Shown: in pieces, positions 1 through 8,620 of the stretch
How positions within the stretch are numbered: position 1 is the stretch's first letter
How the letters are laid out: the number at the start of each line of letters is the position of its first letter
Origin: an uncultured Campylobacter sp.
GTDB taxonomy: Bacteria; Campylobacterota; Campylobacteria; Campylobacterales; Campylobacteraceae
Reading direction: 5' to 3'
DNA length: 64,000 bases
Assembly: GCF_937973075.1 (NCBI RefSeq)
Contig: NZ_CALBWL010000051.1
Span: 18,851 to 82,850 of the forward strand
The notes under the pieces: generated by a model
The model's input: only the letters and a program-made list of their open reading frames with translations
What the model was told of the DNA's origin: nothing
Databases searched by the model: none
Translations under genes and position numbers: made by a program

Positions 1-271
1 ATTGATCTCTAAACTCTCCTGCGATAAGTCTGTCGCAAGCTTTTGCAATCGCATCGGCTTTTTGTGCGTCTAGGACTCCGACCTCTTTATTGGCTAGCGC
101 AGCTGCTTTTTTGATTTGTGCAAATGCTTTGATAAAAAACGGATAGTCTTTGAGTGCTCGTCCGCTTAGGTGGAAGTTCTCTAGTGCCCTAAATGTTTGC
201 ACACCGTAGTAAAAATCGTCGGAAATTTCTAATTCACCGATGAAATCGTGTTCTTTTCTGGTCTTTGCCAT
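1..271 (-). CDS. aspA: Aspartate ammonia-lyase, N-terminal part (cut by window edge)
   Basis: First 90 codons of aspartase, the fumarase/aspartase-superfamily enzyme that converts L-aspartate to fumarate and ammonia in the cytoplasm; campylobacters use it to feed amino acids into central and respiratory metabolism. The translated start reads MAKTRKEHDFIGELEI and continues through a YYGVQTFRALENF segment, which is typical of the AspA N-terminus. The signature and catalytic loop lie outside the window. The ATG at 271 is preceded by an AAGGA ribosome site about 6 nt upstream. The next gene in the same direction is over 300 bp upstream, so it probably has its own promoter. Only the edge of the window truncates it; no defect is visible. 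Confidence 0.93.
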   Translation of the reverse strand, partial: MAKTRKEHDFIGELEISDDFYYGVQTFRALENFHLSGRALKDYPFFIKAFAQIKKAAALANKEVGVLDAQKADAIAKACDRLIAGEFRDQ

Positions 272-585
272 AATAAGTCCTTTCGTTGAAATTGTTAATG
301 GAATTTTAAAGCTTTTAGTATTAAAAGTAGCTTAAAACGTAACGAAAAATTAAAATTTAGAAATTAGTATGATTGTTTAAGGCTTTAAATAGAATTTTAC
401 TTAAAAATATTTTGGAATTCGCTACTAAGGCATAATTACACTTTAATAGAAATATCGTATCGCACGCAGATTATGAAAGTGGAATTATAAAAATTCTTGT
501 TTAGCTTAAATTATAATTTGAAAAATTTGAAGTTAAAGGCGGTAAAATGGAATTTTTCATTGTATTTATATTTACTAGAACGGAG
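272..585. other. Intergenic region upstream of aspA
   Basis: No gene is visible. It is strongly AT-rich compared with the flanking genes and should hold the aspA promoter on the minus strand, but I cannot pick a convincing -35/-10 pair. It contains several AAATTT/GAATTT hexamers of the kind found throughout the window. Confidence 0.6.
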
Positions 586-1185
586 CTATCTTTTGCGTTT
601 TATAAAATAAACATATAGAAGCGAGATTATAATGACGATGGCGAACAAAGCGATCGTAATTAGATGCAGATCTTGCTTGATTAGCTCCTCGTTTTCGCCG
701 ATGAAATATCCTAAGCTCATCAGTATTAATGTCCAAATCGCAGCTCCAAGCCCGGTAAATAGCACGAAGCGCGCGACATTCATCTTTGCAAGCCCCGCAG
801 GAAGGCTGATGTATTGACGAATACCTGGGATTAGGCGGCAGTTAAACGTTGAAATTTCGCCATGGCGGTTAAAAAAAGCTTCGAATTTTGCAAATTTCTC
901 CTCGGTGATGCCTACGTATTTGCCGTATTTAGCGATAATCTTACGTCCAAAAAAGTAGCATAGATAGTAATTAAACAGCGCGCCGGTGATGCTGCCGCCA
1001 AGCCCACAAACAAATGCTAGAACAAAGCTCATCTGCGATTTTGAGGCCAGATAGCCTGCAGGGATCATCACGACTTCACTTGGGAAAGGAAAGAAGCTGC
1101 TTTCTAAAAACATCATCATAAAAATGCCAAGGTATCCCCAACCTGCGACAAATTCTACGATAAAATTTACGATATTAGAAAGCAT
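586..1185 (-). CDS. DedA family inner-membrane protein
   Basis: A 199-residue polytopic membrane protein of the DedA/SNARE-associated family. DedA proteins are implicated in lipid-carrier transport and envelope homeostasis; the substrate of this one is unknown. Family signatures are visible: FLESSFFPFPSE and a GYLAS segment near residues 27-50, a YFFGRKI helix near 80, and the GRLIPGIRQY-type loop near 115-125 (here CRLIPGIRQY). The reading frame extends 31 codons further upstream, but the ATG at 1185 has an AAGGA site 8 nt before it and starts just before the first membrane segment, so I prefer it. A second, diverged DedA protein is encoded at 49913-50530. Confidence 0.88.
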   Translation of the reverse strand: MLSNIVNFIVEFVAGWGYLGIFMMMFLESSFFPFPSEVVMIPAGYLASKSQMSFVLAFVCGLGGSITGALFNYYLCYFFGRKIIAKYGKYVGITEEKFAKFEAFFNRHGEISTFNCRLIPGIRQYISLPAGLAKMNVARFVLFTGLGAAIWTLILMSLGYFIGENEELIKQDLHLITIALFAIVIIISLLYVYFIKRKR

Positions 1186-1336
1186 TTGAATTCCTTGATT
1201 TAATGTGTAAAAACCGGCTGTACTTACAATTCCGCGAAATTTAGCATCGGTAGAGCGAATAAATTTAGAATTTAACAATCCGACGATATAAGAGTGATCT
1301 TAAAATTTCACAAAATTTAGCGTATATAAAACAAAA

Positions 1337-1407
1337 GCGCGGGCTAAAATTTATTCTTGCAAGTTACTGCCGCAGCGAACTTGCATATAAATTTAATAGT
1401 CTCGCGC
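1337..1407. terminator. Large nested hairpin between peb4 and dedA
   Basis: Three nested stems share one centre: GCGCGGG (1337-1343) with CTCGCGC (1401-1407), AAATTTAT (1347-1354) with ATAAATTT (1387-1394), and TGCAAGTT (1358-1365) with AACTTGCA (1378-1385), closing on a 12-nt loop that can itself fold. It lies just downstream of peb4 on the minus strand. It could terminate or stabilise the peb4 transcript. There is no clear U-tract, so intrinsic termination is uncertain. Confidence 0.5.
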
Positions 1408-1420
1408 CTTAAAATTAAAA

Positions 1421-2245
1421 CTATTTTGCGTATTCGATGTTTAGTTTGCCGAATAGCTCATTAGCCTTGTCATCGATTTTTTTGTTTACTTTGCTTGGAA
1501 GTAATTGATTTTTGATGAGATCTTTTACTTTTTCAAACGGCATAGTCTCAGCCTTTTTGCTGCTTTCTTTGTAGATTACATGATATCCGAATTGCGTCTT
1601 TACCGGCGTTTTGCTCATCTCACCATCTTTTAGCGCAAACGCCGCTTTTTCAAACTCCGGCACCATCATTCCTTTGCCAAAAGAGCCCAAATCACCACCG
1701 TTTTCTTTAGCACTTGGATCGATTGAAATTTCTTTGGCTAGCTTATTAAATTCCTCTTTTAAATTCTCTTTTTTGACTTTTGATAGCTTCGCAATCGCGT
1801 TTTTAGCAGCCTTTTCGTCTGCTACTAAGATATGGCTTGCGGTAACGGAATCTGGTTGCATGAAATTTTGTTTATTTTCATCATAAATTTTTTTAGCTTC
1901 CTCGTCGCTGATGCTTACGCCCTTGGCCTCTTCGCGTTGCCATAGATTAAATGCGATGCCATCTTTAGCAAGCTCTAGCTGATGCTTATATTCGTCGCTG
2001 TTTTCAATGCCTGATTTTTTCGCCTCTGCGATTAGAAGTTTGTATTTGATTAGATCATCGATTAGTTTTTTCTTCTCATCGGCGGTCGGTTCCTGTCCGC
2101 CGTGCTGCATACCTTGAGCTAAAAACGGTGCAACATCCTCATCTGTAATAGTGATATTCGCGTCTTTTGCAGTAGCCAAAACGCCTGCATTAAGCGAAGA
2201 TATAGCCATAGCGGCAACAAAGCTGAAAGATAAAATTCTTTTCAT
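1421..2245 (-). CDS. peb4: PEB4-type periplasmic peptidyl-prolyl cis-trans isomerase (SurA-like chaperone)
   Basis: A 274-residue exported chaperone/isomerase that helps outer-membrane proteins fold; in C. jejuni the orthologue PEB4 (Cbf2, Cj0596) is a major antigen needed for adhesion and envelope integrity. An N-terminal signal peptide ends near SSLNAG/V. A SurA-like helical region (residues 25-125) follows, then a parvulin domain beginning at SHILVADEKAA (about 142-152), with the typical GGDLGSFGKGMMVPEFE block (about 184-200) and TQFGYHVIYK near its end. Length matches the family (273 in C. jejuni). The ATG at 2245 is preceded by AAGGA. It appears monocistronic, with a -10 element at 2277-2282 and a strong hairpin downstream. 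Confidence 0.95.
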   Translation of the reverse strand: MKRILSFSFVAAMAISSLNAGVLATAKDANITITDEDVAPFLAQGMQHGGQEPTADEKKKLIDDLIKYKLLIAEAKKSGIENSDEYKHQLELAKDGIAFNLWQREEAKGVSISDEEAKKIYDENKQNFMQPDSVTASHILVADEKAAKNAIAKLSKVKKENLKEEFNKLAKEISIDPSAKENGGDLGSFGKGMMVPEFEKAAFALKDGEMSKTPVKTQFGYHVIYKESSKKAETMPFEKVKDLIKNQLLPSKVNKKIDDKANELFGKLNIEYAK

Positions 2246-2276
2246 TATTTTTCCTTTACTCGGTAAATTTCGCGCA

Positions 2277-2282
2277 ATTATA
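2277..2282 (-). promoter_or_regulatory. -10 element for peb4
   Basis: Reads TATAAT on the minus strand, 31 nt upstream of the peb4 start codon and followed by TGCGCG. The upstream stretch is T-rich without a recognisable -35, as is common for campylobacter sigma-70 promoters. Confidence 0.6.
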
Positions 2283-2359
2283 AAAAAAGATAGTAAATAA
2301 AATAGCGAATGCCAGCAAATTCGGCGCGAATCGTGCGCCGAATTTTAAAAAGAGAGGAG

Positions 2360-3136
2360 TTAAAACGATGGAATGATTGCGCCTTTATATTGCGTCTCGA
2401 TGAATTTTTTCACTTTCTCGCTTTGAATTGCTTTATCTAGCGCCTTGATTTTAGGGCTGTTTTCGTTGCCTTCTTTAACGCTAATAACATTTGTGTAAGG
2501 GTTGCCCTCAGCCTTTTCTAAAAATAGCGAATCCTTGATTGGGTTTAAATTTGCGTTAAAGGCAAAATTTGAGTTGATAACCGCAATATCGACATCGCCC
2601 AGGGTGCGTGGAAGCGCGGCGCCTTCAAGCTCTAAAATTTCTAAATTTTTAGGATTTTTCGTGACATCTAGCGGCGTGCGAAGCTTAGCGTTTTGATCTA
2701 CTTCGATGAGCCCTGCGGCTACGAGCAGATCAAGAGCGCGGCTTTCGTTAGTCGGATCGTTCGGCACGGCAACTTTGGCACCGTTTTTAAGATCTTTTAA
2801 ATTTTTAATCTTATGGCTGTAGATGCCCATCGGCTCTAAGTGCACACCCACGGTCGCTTTTAACTTCGTGCCTTTATTAGCGTTAAATTCCTCCATATAT
2901 GGCACGTGCTGGAAAAATCCCGCATCCACGTCGCCGCTATCAGTAGCGAGGTTAGGGGTTACGTAGTCGTTGAAAACCTTGACCTCAAGATCGTAGCCTT
3001 GGGCTTTTAGATCAGGCTTAATCTGCTCTAAAATTTCGGCATGCGGTATCGGAGTAGCGGCGACTACGATTTTTTCGGCAAGAGCGAAGCTGACGACGCT
3101 GGCGCTAAGAAGCGAAGCGAGAAGAAATTTCTTCAT
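2360..3136 (-). CDS. metQ: MetQ/NlpA-family substrate-binding protein of a methionine-type ABC transporter
   Basis: A 258-residue periplasmic solute-binding protein of the NlpA family, which captures methionine (L or D, or derivatives) for a MetNI importer. The family core is clear: ATPIPHAEILEQ (about 27-38), FNDYVTPNLA, an FFQHVPYME block near 75-83, and PNDPTNESRALDLL near 125-138. The leader MKKFLLASLLSASVVSFALA ends in a type I Ala-X-Ala site without the lipobox cysteine seen in most MetQ proteins, so it is probably freely periplasmic. It stands alone with a consensus promoter. The likely ATPase partner, metN, lies over 4 kb away on the other strand, and no metI permease is in the window. 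Confidence 0.9.
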   Translation of the reverse strand: MKKFLLASLLSASVVSFALAEKIVVAATPIPHAEILEQIKPDLKAQGYDLEVKVFNDYVTPNLATDSGDVDAGFFQHVPYMEEFNANKGTKLKATVGVHLEPMGIYSHKIKNLKDLKNGAKVAVPNDPTNESRALDLLVAAGLIEVDQNAKLRTPLDVTKNPKNLEILELEGAALPRTLGDVDIAVINSNFAFNANLNPIKDSLFLEKAEGNPYTNVISVKEGNENSPKIKALDKAIQSEKVKKFIETQYKGAIIPSF

Positions 3137-3166
3137 ATTTAATCCTTTTGGTTAAAATTTCGCGGT

Positions 3167-3195
3167 ATTATAGCAGGTAGAATTTTTAATGTCAA
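3167..3195 (-). promoter_or_regulatory. Consensus sigma-70 promoter of metQ
   Basis: On the minus strand TTGACA (3190-3195), a 17-bp spacer, then TATAAT (3167-3172): both hexamers match the consensus perfectly. The metQ start is about 30 nt downstream. No SAM or S-box riboswitch fold is visible in this short leader. Confidence 0.88.
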
Positions 3196-3281
3196 GTGTT
3201 TTTATATGATTTTTTAAAATTTTATCTAAAATATTCTAAAATTCGATATTTTTACATATATTTAAATACTACATTTTATTG

Positions 3282-3287
3282 TATAAT
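3282..3287 (+). promoter_or_regulatory. -10 element for valS
   Basis: TATAAT inside a T-rich stretch, about 80 nt upstream of the valS ATG. No good -35 lies at 16-18 bp. It probably gives valS a leader of about 75 nt, in which I see no T-box or other known fold. Confidence 0.5.
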
Positions 3288-3369
3288 GCAGAATTGGCAC
3301 GCTTTAATGAGCGCTTTACATAAATTCCGCTAAAATCGCAAAATTTAAAATTTTAAAAAAAGGCTAAAG

Positions 3370-5985
3370 ATGGCAGATTTTTACGACGCGAAAGCCGTAG
3401 AGGAGAGCTTTTATAAAATTTGGGAGCAGCGCGGTTATTTCGAGATCGACGGCAATAAAGATATCCAGCAAAAAGGCAAAAACTTTTGCATTATGATGCC
3501 CCCTCCTAACGTCACCGGAGTGCTTCATATCGGGCACTCGCTCACTTTTACGTTGCAAGACATAATGACGCGATACAAGCGAATGGACGGCTACCGCACG
3601 CTGTGGCAGCCGGGGCTTGATCACGCAGGCATTGCAACGCAAAACGTCGTCGAGCGCGAGCTTTTGGCGCAAGGGATCAAAAAAGAAGAGATAGGGCGCG
3701 AGGAGTTTTTAAAGCACGTTTGGCACTGGAAGGAGCAAAGCGGCGGGCAGATCGTAAGGCAGATGAAGCGCCTGGGCGTCACGCCTGCGTGGAGCAGACA
3801 GCGCTTTACTATGGATGAGGGGCTTAAAAACGCCGTGCGCAAAGCATTCGTAAGCTTATACGACGCGGGACTAATCGTACGCGGAAACTACATGGTAAAC
3901 TGGTGCACGCACGACGGCGCACTAAGCGACGTGGAGGTCGAGCACAAGGAGAACAAGGGCAAGCTTTATTATCTGCGTTATTACTTTTCGGACGCGCAAG
4001 ATAAATTTATCGTAGTGGCTACTACGCGACCCGAGACCTACTTCGGCGATACTGCGGTGATGGTAAATCCCGCGGACGAACGCTATAAAAATTGGATCGG
4101 CAAAAAGCTCGTGCTGCCGCTAATCGGCCGCGAGATAGAGATCATCGCCGACGAATACGTCGATATGAGCTTCGGAACGGGCGCCGTAAAGGTCACTCCC
4201 GCGCACGATACCAACGACTACGAGGTCGGCAAGCGCCACGAGCTGGAGTTTATCACTGTTTTTGACGAAAAAGGAATTTTAAACGAGCAGTGCGGTAAAT
4301 TTAATGGTTTAGAGCGACTTGCTGCGCGCGATCAGATCGTAGCGGAGCTTGATCGGCTGGGCTTTATCGAAAAAATCGAGGACTACGAAAATCAAGTCGG
4401 CTACTGCTACCGCTGCAAAAACGTCGTCGAGCCGTACATCTCGCAGCAGTGGTTCGTGCGCGCAGATATCGCAAAAGATGCGATCTCTAAGGTAAATTCC
4501 GGCGAGGCGGAATTTTTCCCGAAGCACTGGATCAATAGCTTCAACGCCTGGATGCGCGAGCTGAAGGATTGGTGTATCAGCCGCCAGCTGTGGTGGGGGC
4601 ATAGAATTCCCGTGTTTTACTGCGACTGCGGCCATCAGTGGGCGGATGAGCGAGAGAGCCCCGATGTCTGCCCGAAATGCGGCGGTAAAAATTTTACTCA
4701 AGATCCCGACGTGCTCGATACGTGGTTTTCAAGCGGTCTTTGGCCGATCAGTACGCTTGGCTGGGGCAACGGCGAGGCGCTGAAAAACGAGAAGTGGTTT
4801 GAGGGCGATTTGGCGGAATTCTATCCCAATACGATGCTGATTACCGGCTTTGACATTTTGTTTTTCTGGGTCGCGCGCATGATGTTTCAGTGCCAAAACG
4901 CCATGGGCGAGCTGCCGTTTCGCGACATCTATCTGCATGCCTTAGTTAAGGACAAAGACGGCAAAAAGATGAGCAAATCGAGCAAAAACGTAGTCGATCC
5001 GCTGCTAAAAATCGATGAATTTAGCGCCGATATTTTGCGCTTTACGCTTACGATTTTGTGCGTGCAGGGGCGCGATCTGCGCCTTAGCGACGATAAGCTT
5101 TTGATATATCGAAATTTTACGAACAAGCTTTATAACGCGAGCAAATTTTTGCTTTTAAACGCTTCTAAATTCGACGATTTAGACGCGGCGCAGATCAAAA
5201 CGAGCCTCGGCAAATATATGCTTTCGCGCTTTAATTGCTGCGTGAGCGCGGTGCGGGAAAATTTAGACGAATACCGCTTCAACGACGCTGCGACCGAGCT
5301 TTATAAGTTTTTTTGGGACGAGTTTTGCGACTGGGGCATTGAGCTTAGCAAGGCGGACAAGGCCGCGATCGGTGAGCTAGGGATGATTTTTAAAGAAGCG
5401 ATGAAGCTACTAAGCCCATTTATGCCGTTTCTAAGCGAGTATCTTTATCAGGAGCTAAGCGGCACGAAGCTACAAGACGCGCGCTCCATCATGGTGATGC
5501 GATACCCGCAGCCTGGCGAGCGCAACGAGCGGATCGAGGAGCTATTTTCGCTCGTTATTGAAGCGATCGTTAGCATTCGCCGCGCAAAGGCGACGATCGA
5601 GCTCGGCAATGCGCGCGTAGCCAAAGCCTACGTCAAATCTGCAGTCGATCTAAGCGCCGCCGCAGACTACATTAAAACGCTTGCCAAGGTAGATGAAGTG
5701 GAATTTACGCAGCAAAATATCACAAATTCCGCCCGCGACGTAAGCGAGAGACTAGAAACTTTCGTACCGCTTGATGGAGTTGATCTTAGCGGCGTGGTTT
5801 CGCGCCTTAGCGCGCAAAAAGCGAAGTTGCAAAAAGAGATCGAAAAGCTCTCTGCGATGCTAGACAATGAAAAATTTATCTCCTCCGCGCCCGCTGACGT
5901 CGTCACCGCAAACCGCGAAGGGTTGCAAAGCGCGCAGGAAAAATTCGCCAAAGTATGCGACGAGCTAAAGGCGTTTGACGAGTAG
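3370..5985 (+). CDS. valS: Valyl-tRNA synthetase
   Basis: An 871-residue class I aminoacyl-tRNA synthetase that charges tRNA-Val in the cytoplasm. The HIGH motif is at residues 53-56 (VLHIGHSLT) and KMSKS near 533-537 (KKMSKSSKNVVDP). A CP1 editing domain lies between, with the TTRPETYFGDTAVMV block near 218-232. The C-terminal 60 residues form the expected coiled coil (SAQKAKLQKEIEKLSAML). A zinc-type cysteine cluster (CDCGHQW..CPKCGG) sits near 418-440. Length fits the family. The start is supported by AAGG 7 nt upstream of ATG. It is followed by unrelated short genes. Confidence 0.98.
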   Translation: MADFYDAKAVEESFYKIWEQRGYFEIDGNKDIQQKGKNFCIMMPPPNVTGVLHIGHSLTFTLQDIMTRYKRMDGYRTLWQPGLDHAGIATQNVVERELLAQGIKKEEIGREEFLKHVWHWKEQSGGQIVRQMKRLGVTPAWSRQRFTMDEGLKNAVRKAFVSLYDAGLIVRGNYMVNWCTHDGALSDVEVEHKENKGKLYYLRYYFSDAQDKFIVVATTRPETYFGDTAVMVNPADERYKNWIGKKLVLPLIGREIEIIADEYVDMSFGTGAVKVTPAHDTNDYEVGKRHELEFITVFDEKGILNEQCGKFNGLERLAARDQIVAELDRLGFIEKIEDYENQVGYCYRCKNVVEPYISQQWFVRADIAKDAISKVNSGEAEFFPKHWINSFNAWMRELKDWCISRQLWWGHRIPVFYCDCGHQWADERESPDVCPKCGGKNFTQDPDVLDTWFSSGLWPISTLGWGNGEALKNEKWFEGDLAEFYPNTMLITGFDILFFWVARMMFQCQNAMGELPFRDIYLHALVKDKDGKKMSKSSKNVVDPLLKIDEFSADILRFTLTILCVQGRDLRLSDDKLLIYRNFTNKLYNASKFLLLNASKFDDLDAAQIKTSLGKYMLSRFNCCVSAVRENLDEYRFNDAATELYKFFWDEFCDWGIELSKADKAAIGELGMIFKEAMKLLSPFMPFLSEYLYQELSGTKLQDARSIMVMRYPQPGERNERIEELFSLVIEAIVSIRRAKATIELGNARVAKAYVKSAVDLSAAADYIKTLAKVDEVEFTQQNITNSARDVSERLETFVPLDGVDLSGVVSRLSAQKAKLQKEIEKLSAMLDNEKFISSAPADVVTANREGLQSAQEKFAKVCDELKAFDE

Positions 5986-6025
5986 TCCGCTCATTTGAGT
6001 CTAAATTTAAATCAAGGAGAAAAAT

Positions 6026-6172
6026 ATGTCAAAAGGTAGTATCGGTGGATTTACATTAGGCACGGTCATAGCCGTCGCACTATCATGGGGAGTCAATAAA
6101 AGCATAATGTGGGCGATAATCCACGGATTTTTAAGTTGGTTATACGTGATTTATTATTTCCTACTGAGGTAA
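6026..6172 (+). CDS. 48-residue small inner-membrane protein
   Basis: A short gene with a strong ribosome site (AAGGAG, 7 nt before ATG) and stop TAA. It encodes MSKGSIGGFTLGTVIAVALS followed by WGVNKSIMWAIIHGFLSWLY and VIYYFLLR. One Gly/Ala-rich membrane segment (about 8-20) and a second Trp/Tyr-rich segment (about 27-46) give a hairpin. The pattern, a Gly-rich first helix and a W-x-I-x-HG-x-x-x-W-x-YVIYY second helix, is seen in small membrane proteins of many Gram-negative bacteria, from memory; no function is established. It lies 40 bp after valS and 58 bp before the dehydrogenase gene and may be co-transcribed with either. Confidence 0.8.
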   Translation: MSKGSIGGFTLGTVIAVALSWGVNKSIMWAIIHGFLSWLYVIYYFLLR

Positions 6173-6230
6173 AATTTTATCGGCGGCGCGCCGTTTTACG
6201 CGCTAAATTTTAAAATTTGAAGGATAAAAA

Positions 6231-7217
6231 ATGAGCGAAAAAATAAAAATAGCGGTTTTGGGATATGGAAATTTAGGTCGCGGCGTAGAGCTTGTCGCGC
6301 GAAATAGCAAGGATTTAGAGCTTTCGGCGGTGTTTTCTCGCCGTGAGCCGCACAGCGTGCAAACATGCGGTGCGCCGGTATTCAGCGCGGATGAAATTTT
6401 ATCGCACAAGGGCGAATTCGACGTTTTAGTTCTTTGCGGCGGCAGCGCGACCGATCTACCGACTCAGACGCCAGAATTTGCGCGGAGCTTTAACGTCGTT
6501 GATAGCTTCGATACGCACGCAAAAATCCCGGAGCACTTCGCCGCGGTAGACGCCGCCGCCAAAGCGGGCGGAAATGTAGGCATCATCGCCGTTGGCTGGG
6601 ATCCGGGTCTGTTTTCGTTAAATAGACTATTTGGCGAAAGCGTGCTGGAAAACGGCAGCAGCTACACGTTTTGGGGTAAAGGCGTGAGCCAGGGCCACTC
6701 CGACGCTATCCGCAGGATCGAGGGCGTCGTGGACGCACGCCAATACACCGTGCCGATAGAAAGCGCTCTTGAGCGAGTTCGCGCGGGCGAAAACCCGAGA
6801 CTTAACACGCGCGAAAAACACCTGCGCGAGTGCTACGTAGTGTCCGAGGATGGCGCCGATAAAGCGCGCATCGAGCGTGAGATAAAAACGATGCCGAATT
6901 ACTTCGCCGATTACGACACGAGCGTGCATTTCATAGATCTTGCGACGCTTAAAAAAGAGCACGGCGGCATCCCTCACGGAGGATTCGTTTTGCGAAGCGG
7001 AGCGACTGGCGAGCGCGGCGAAAATAAACACCTGATCGAGTTTTCGCTAAAGCTTGACTCAAATCCCGAATTTACCGCAAGCGTACTAGTAGCCTACGCC
7101 CGCGCGGCGTATCGCCTAGCGCAAAGAGGCGAAAGTGGCGCGTTTAGCGTATTTGACATCGCTCCGGCGCTTATTTCGCCAAAGAGCGCAGATGAGCTAA
7201 GGCGCGAAATTTTATAA
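6231..7217 (+). CDS. ddh: meso-Diaminopimelate D-dehydrogenase
   Basis: A 328-residue NADPH-dependent enzyme interconverting meso-2,6-diaminopimelate and L-2-amino-6-oxopimelate (tetrahydrodipicolinate), the one-step shortcut of lysine and peptidoglycan-precursor synthesis. The N-terminal Rossmann motif GYGNLGRGVE (11-20) is followed by VVDSFDTHAKIPEHF (about 90-104) and GWDPGLFSLNR (about 123-133). The substrate-binding region FWGKGVSQGHSDAIRRI (about 147-163) is the diagnostic block of DAP dehydrogenases, and HGGFVLRSG lies near 248. Length is normal. AAGGA precedes the ATG. This pathway is patchy in proteobacteria, so its presence beside metN is a noteworthy accessory trait. Confidence 0.93.
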   Translation: MSEKIKIAVLGYGNLGRGVELVARNSKDLELSAVFSRREPHSVQTCGAPVFSADEILSHKGEFDVLVLCGGSATDLPTQTPEFARSFNVVDSFDTHAKIPEHFAAVDAAAKAGGNVGIIAVGWDPGLFSLNRLFGESVLENGSSYTFWGKGVSQGHSDAIRRIEGVVDARQYTVPIESALERVRAGENPRLNTREKHLRECYVVSEDGADKARIEREIKTMPNYFADYDTSVHFIDLATLKKEHGGIPHGGFVLRSGATGERGENKHLIEFSLKLDSNPEFTASVLVAYARAAYRLAQRGESGAFSVFDIAPALISPKSADELRREIL

Positions 7218-7261
7218 ATTTTTGGGGGCGCTTCGGCGGAATTATGAACGAGGAAATCTGA

Positions 7262-8251
7262 GTGATAAAGATAGAGAATTTAAAGAAATTTTACGGCAAA
7301 ACCTGCGTGATTGACGATGTGAGCCTGGAAGTAAAGCAGGGTGAAATTTTTGCTATCGTCGGCCGCAGCGGCGCGGGTAAAAGCACTCTGCTGCGCTGCA
7401 TAAACGGCCTTGAGGACTATCAAGAAGGAAGCCTCAAAGTAGAGGGCAGGGAGGTAAGAGAGCTAAACGCCGCTCAGATCCGCGAGCTGCGCAAAAATAT
7501 CGGTATGATTTTTCAGCACTTCGCGCTTATGAGCCGCCGCACCGTCGCGCAAAACGTCGCCACGCCGTTAGCATTTTGGGGCTATTCGAAGGACCATACA
7601 AAGAGCCGCGTCGCCGAGCTTTTGGAGCTCGTGGGGCTTGCAGATAAAGCAAATGCCTATCCTAGCGAGCTTAGCGGCGGACAGAAGCAGCGCGTGGCGA
7701 TCGCGCGCGCGCTTGCATTAAGCCCTAAAATTTTGCTTTCCGACGAGGCGACCTCGGCGCTTGATCCTAACACTACCGCTCAAATTTTATCGCTTCTGCG
7801 CCGCATCAATCGCGAGCTAGGCATCACGATCGTGCTCGTCACGCACGAGATGGAGGTCGTAAAGGGCATCGCGCAGCGAGCGATCCTGCTTAAGGGCGGG
7901 CGCGTGAGCAACTCGGGCGATATCGTCTCACTGTTTTTGCACCCGGATGAGAATATGAAGGAGTTTTTGGGCGAGGAGGAGGTGCTGCCTGCAAGCGGCG
8001 TGAATATCAGGCTCTTTTTCCCGCCCGCGGTCGCGTTTGACAGCGTGATCACGCATATGGCGCGCGCTTTGGAGATAAATTTTAATATCGTCTGGGGCAA
8101 GCTCGAGCGCCTTGATAAAAACGTCGTCGGAAGCCTCGTGATCAACGTAGAGCCCGCATACGTCGCGCGCGTGGAGGAGTTTATCAAAAACGCGGGCGTG
8201 ATCTATGAGATCGTAAGCGAGGATGAGATCAAAAGCTGCGCCGCGATCTAG
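7262..8251 (+). CDS. metN: Methionine ABC transporter ATP-binding protein
   Basis: A 329-residue ATPase that energises D/L-methionine uptake. Walker [10 protein letters not shown] (34-42), Q-loop [10 protein letters not shown], signature [15 protein letters not shown] (about 138-152), and Walker [14 protein letters not shown] (about 158-170) are intact. The C-terminal 80 residues form the NIL (ACT-like) methionine-sensing domain that mediates transinhibition in MetN. The start is GTG with GAGGAAA upstream. In relatives metN is normally followed by metI and metQ. Here no permease follows: 8252-8620 has no open frame of suitable size, and metQ is elsewhere on the other strand. Its membrane partner must be encoded outside the window. 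Confidence 0.93.
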   Translation: MIKIENLKKFYGKTCVIDDVSLEVKQGEIFAIVGRSGAGKSTLLRCINGLEDYQEGSLKVEGREVRELNAAQIRELRKNIGMIFQHFALMSRRTVAQNVATPLAFWGYSKDHTKSRVAELLELVGLADKANAYPSELSGGQKQRVAIARALALSPKILLSDEATSALDPNTTAQILSLLRRINRELGITIVLVTHEMEVVKGIAQRAILLKGGRVSNSGDIVSLFLHPDENMKEFLGEEEVLPASGVNIRLFFPPAVAFDSVITHMARALEINFNIVWGKLERLDKNVVGSLVINVEPAYVARVEEFIKNAGVIYEIVSEDEIKSCAAI

Positions 8252-8620
8252 GTGCGATTTCGCGCCCTGTGCGCTTGCGCCGCACTAAATTTAAGGGCTT
8301 ACGCGGCATGGCGAATTTAAAAGCTCGCGTGAGGTCGCGAACTCAAAGGCTGGCTCGGCGTTTTGGATTTGACGTGCGCGTCGTGGCATAATAAATTTAA
8401 TCAGTTTCGCCAGCGGTTTAAATTTTTATCTCGCCGCGGTAAAGCAAGCTCGGCGATGCGCTGTTGGCGTGCGCTCTGGCTAGCTTTGATTCGCGTTTAG
8501 AATTCGACTAGCCATAGCGAGGCGATTTAAATTTCAGGGATCGCGACCGACCGAGCGCATTTAAGCCGCGCCGCGTTTGAAATTACAGGCGTTTAAATTT
8601 AAATTTGAATTTTTTTGAAA
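8252..8620. other. Intergenic desert after metN
   Basis: No gene recognised in any frame. I looked specifically for a frameshifted metI and found no trace of the EAA-loop permease signature. It has a mixed composition with scattered TTTAAATTT blocks. Confidence 0.6.

Noticed and set aside
3137..3166. SAM riboswitch upstream of metQ
   Set aside because: The leader from the consensus promoter to the start codon is only about 25-30 nt, too short for any SAM riboswitch class.
8252..8620. Possible decayed metI after metN
   Set aside because: No permease signature in any frame and no stretch of coding-like composition long enough; treated as a plain intergenic region.
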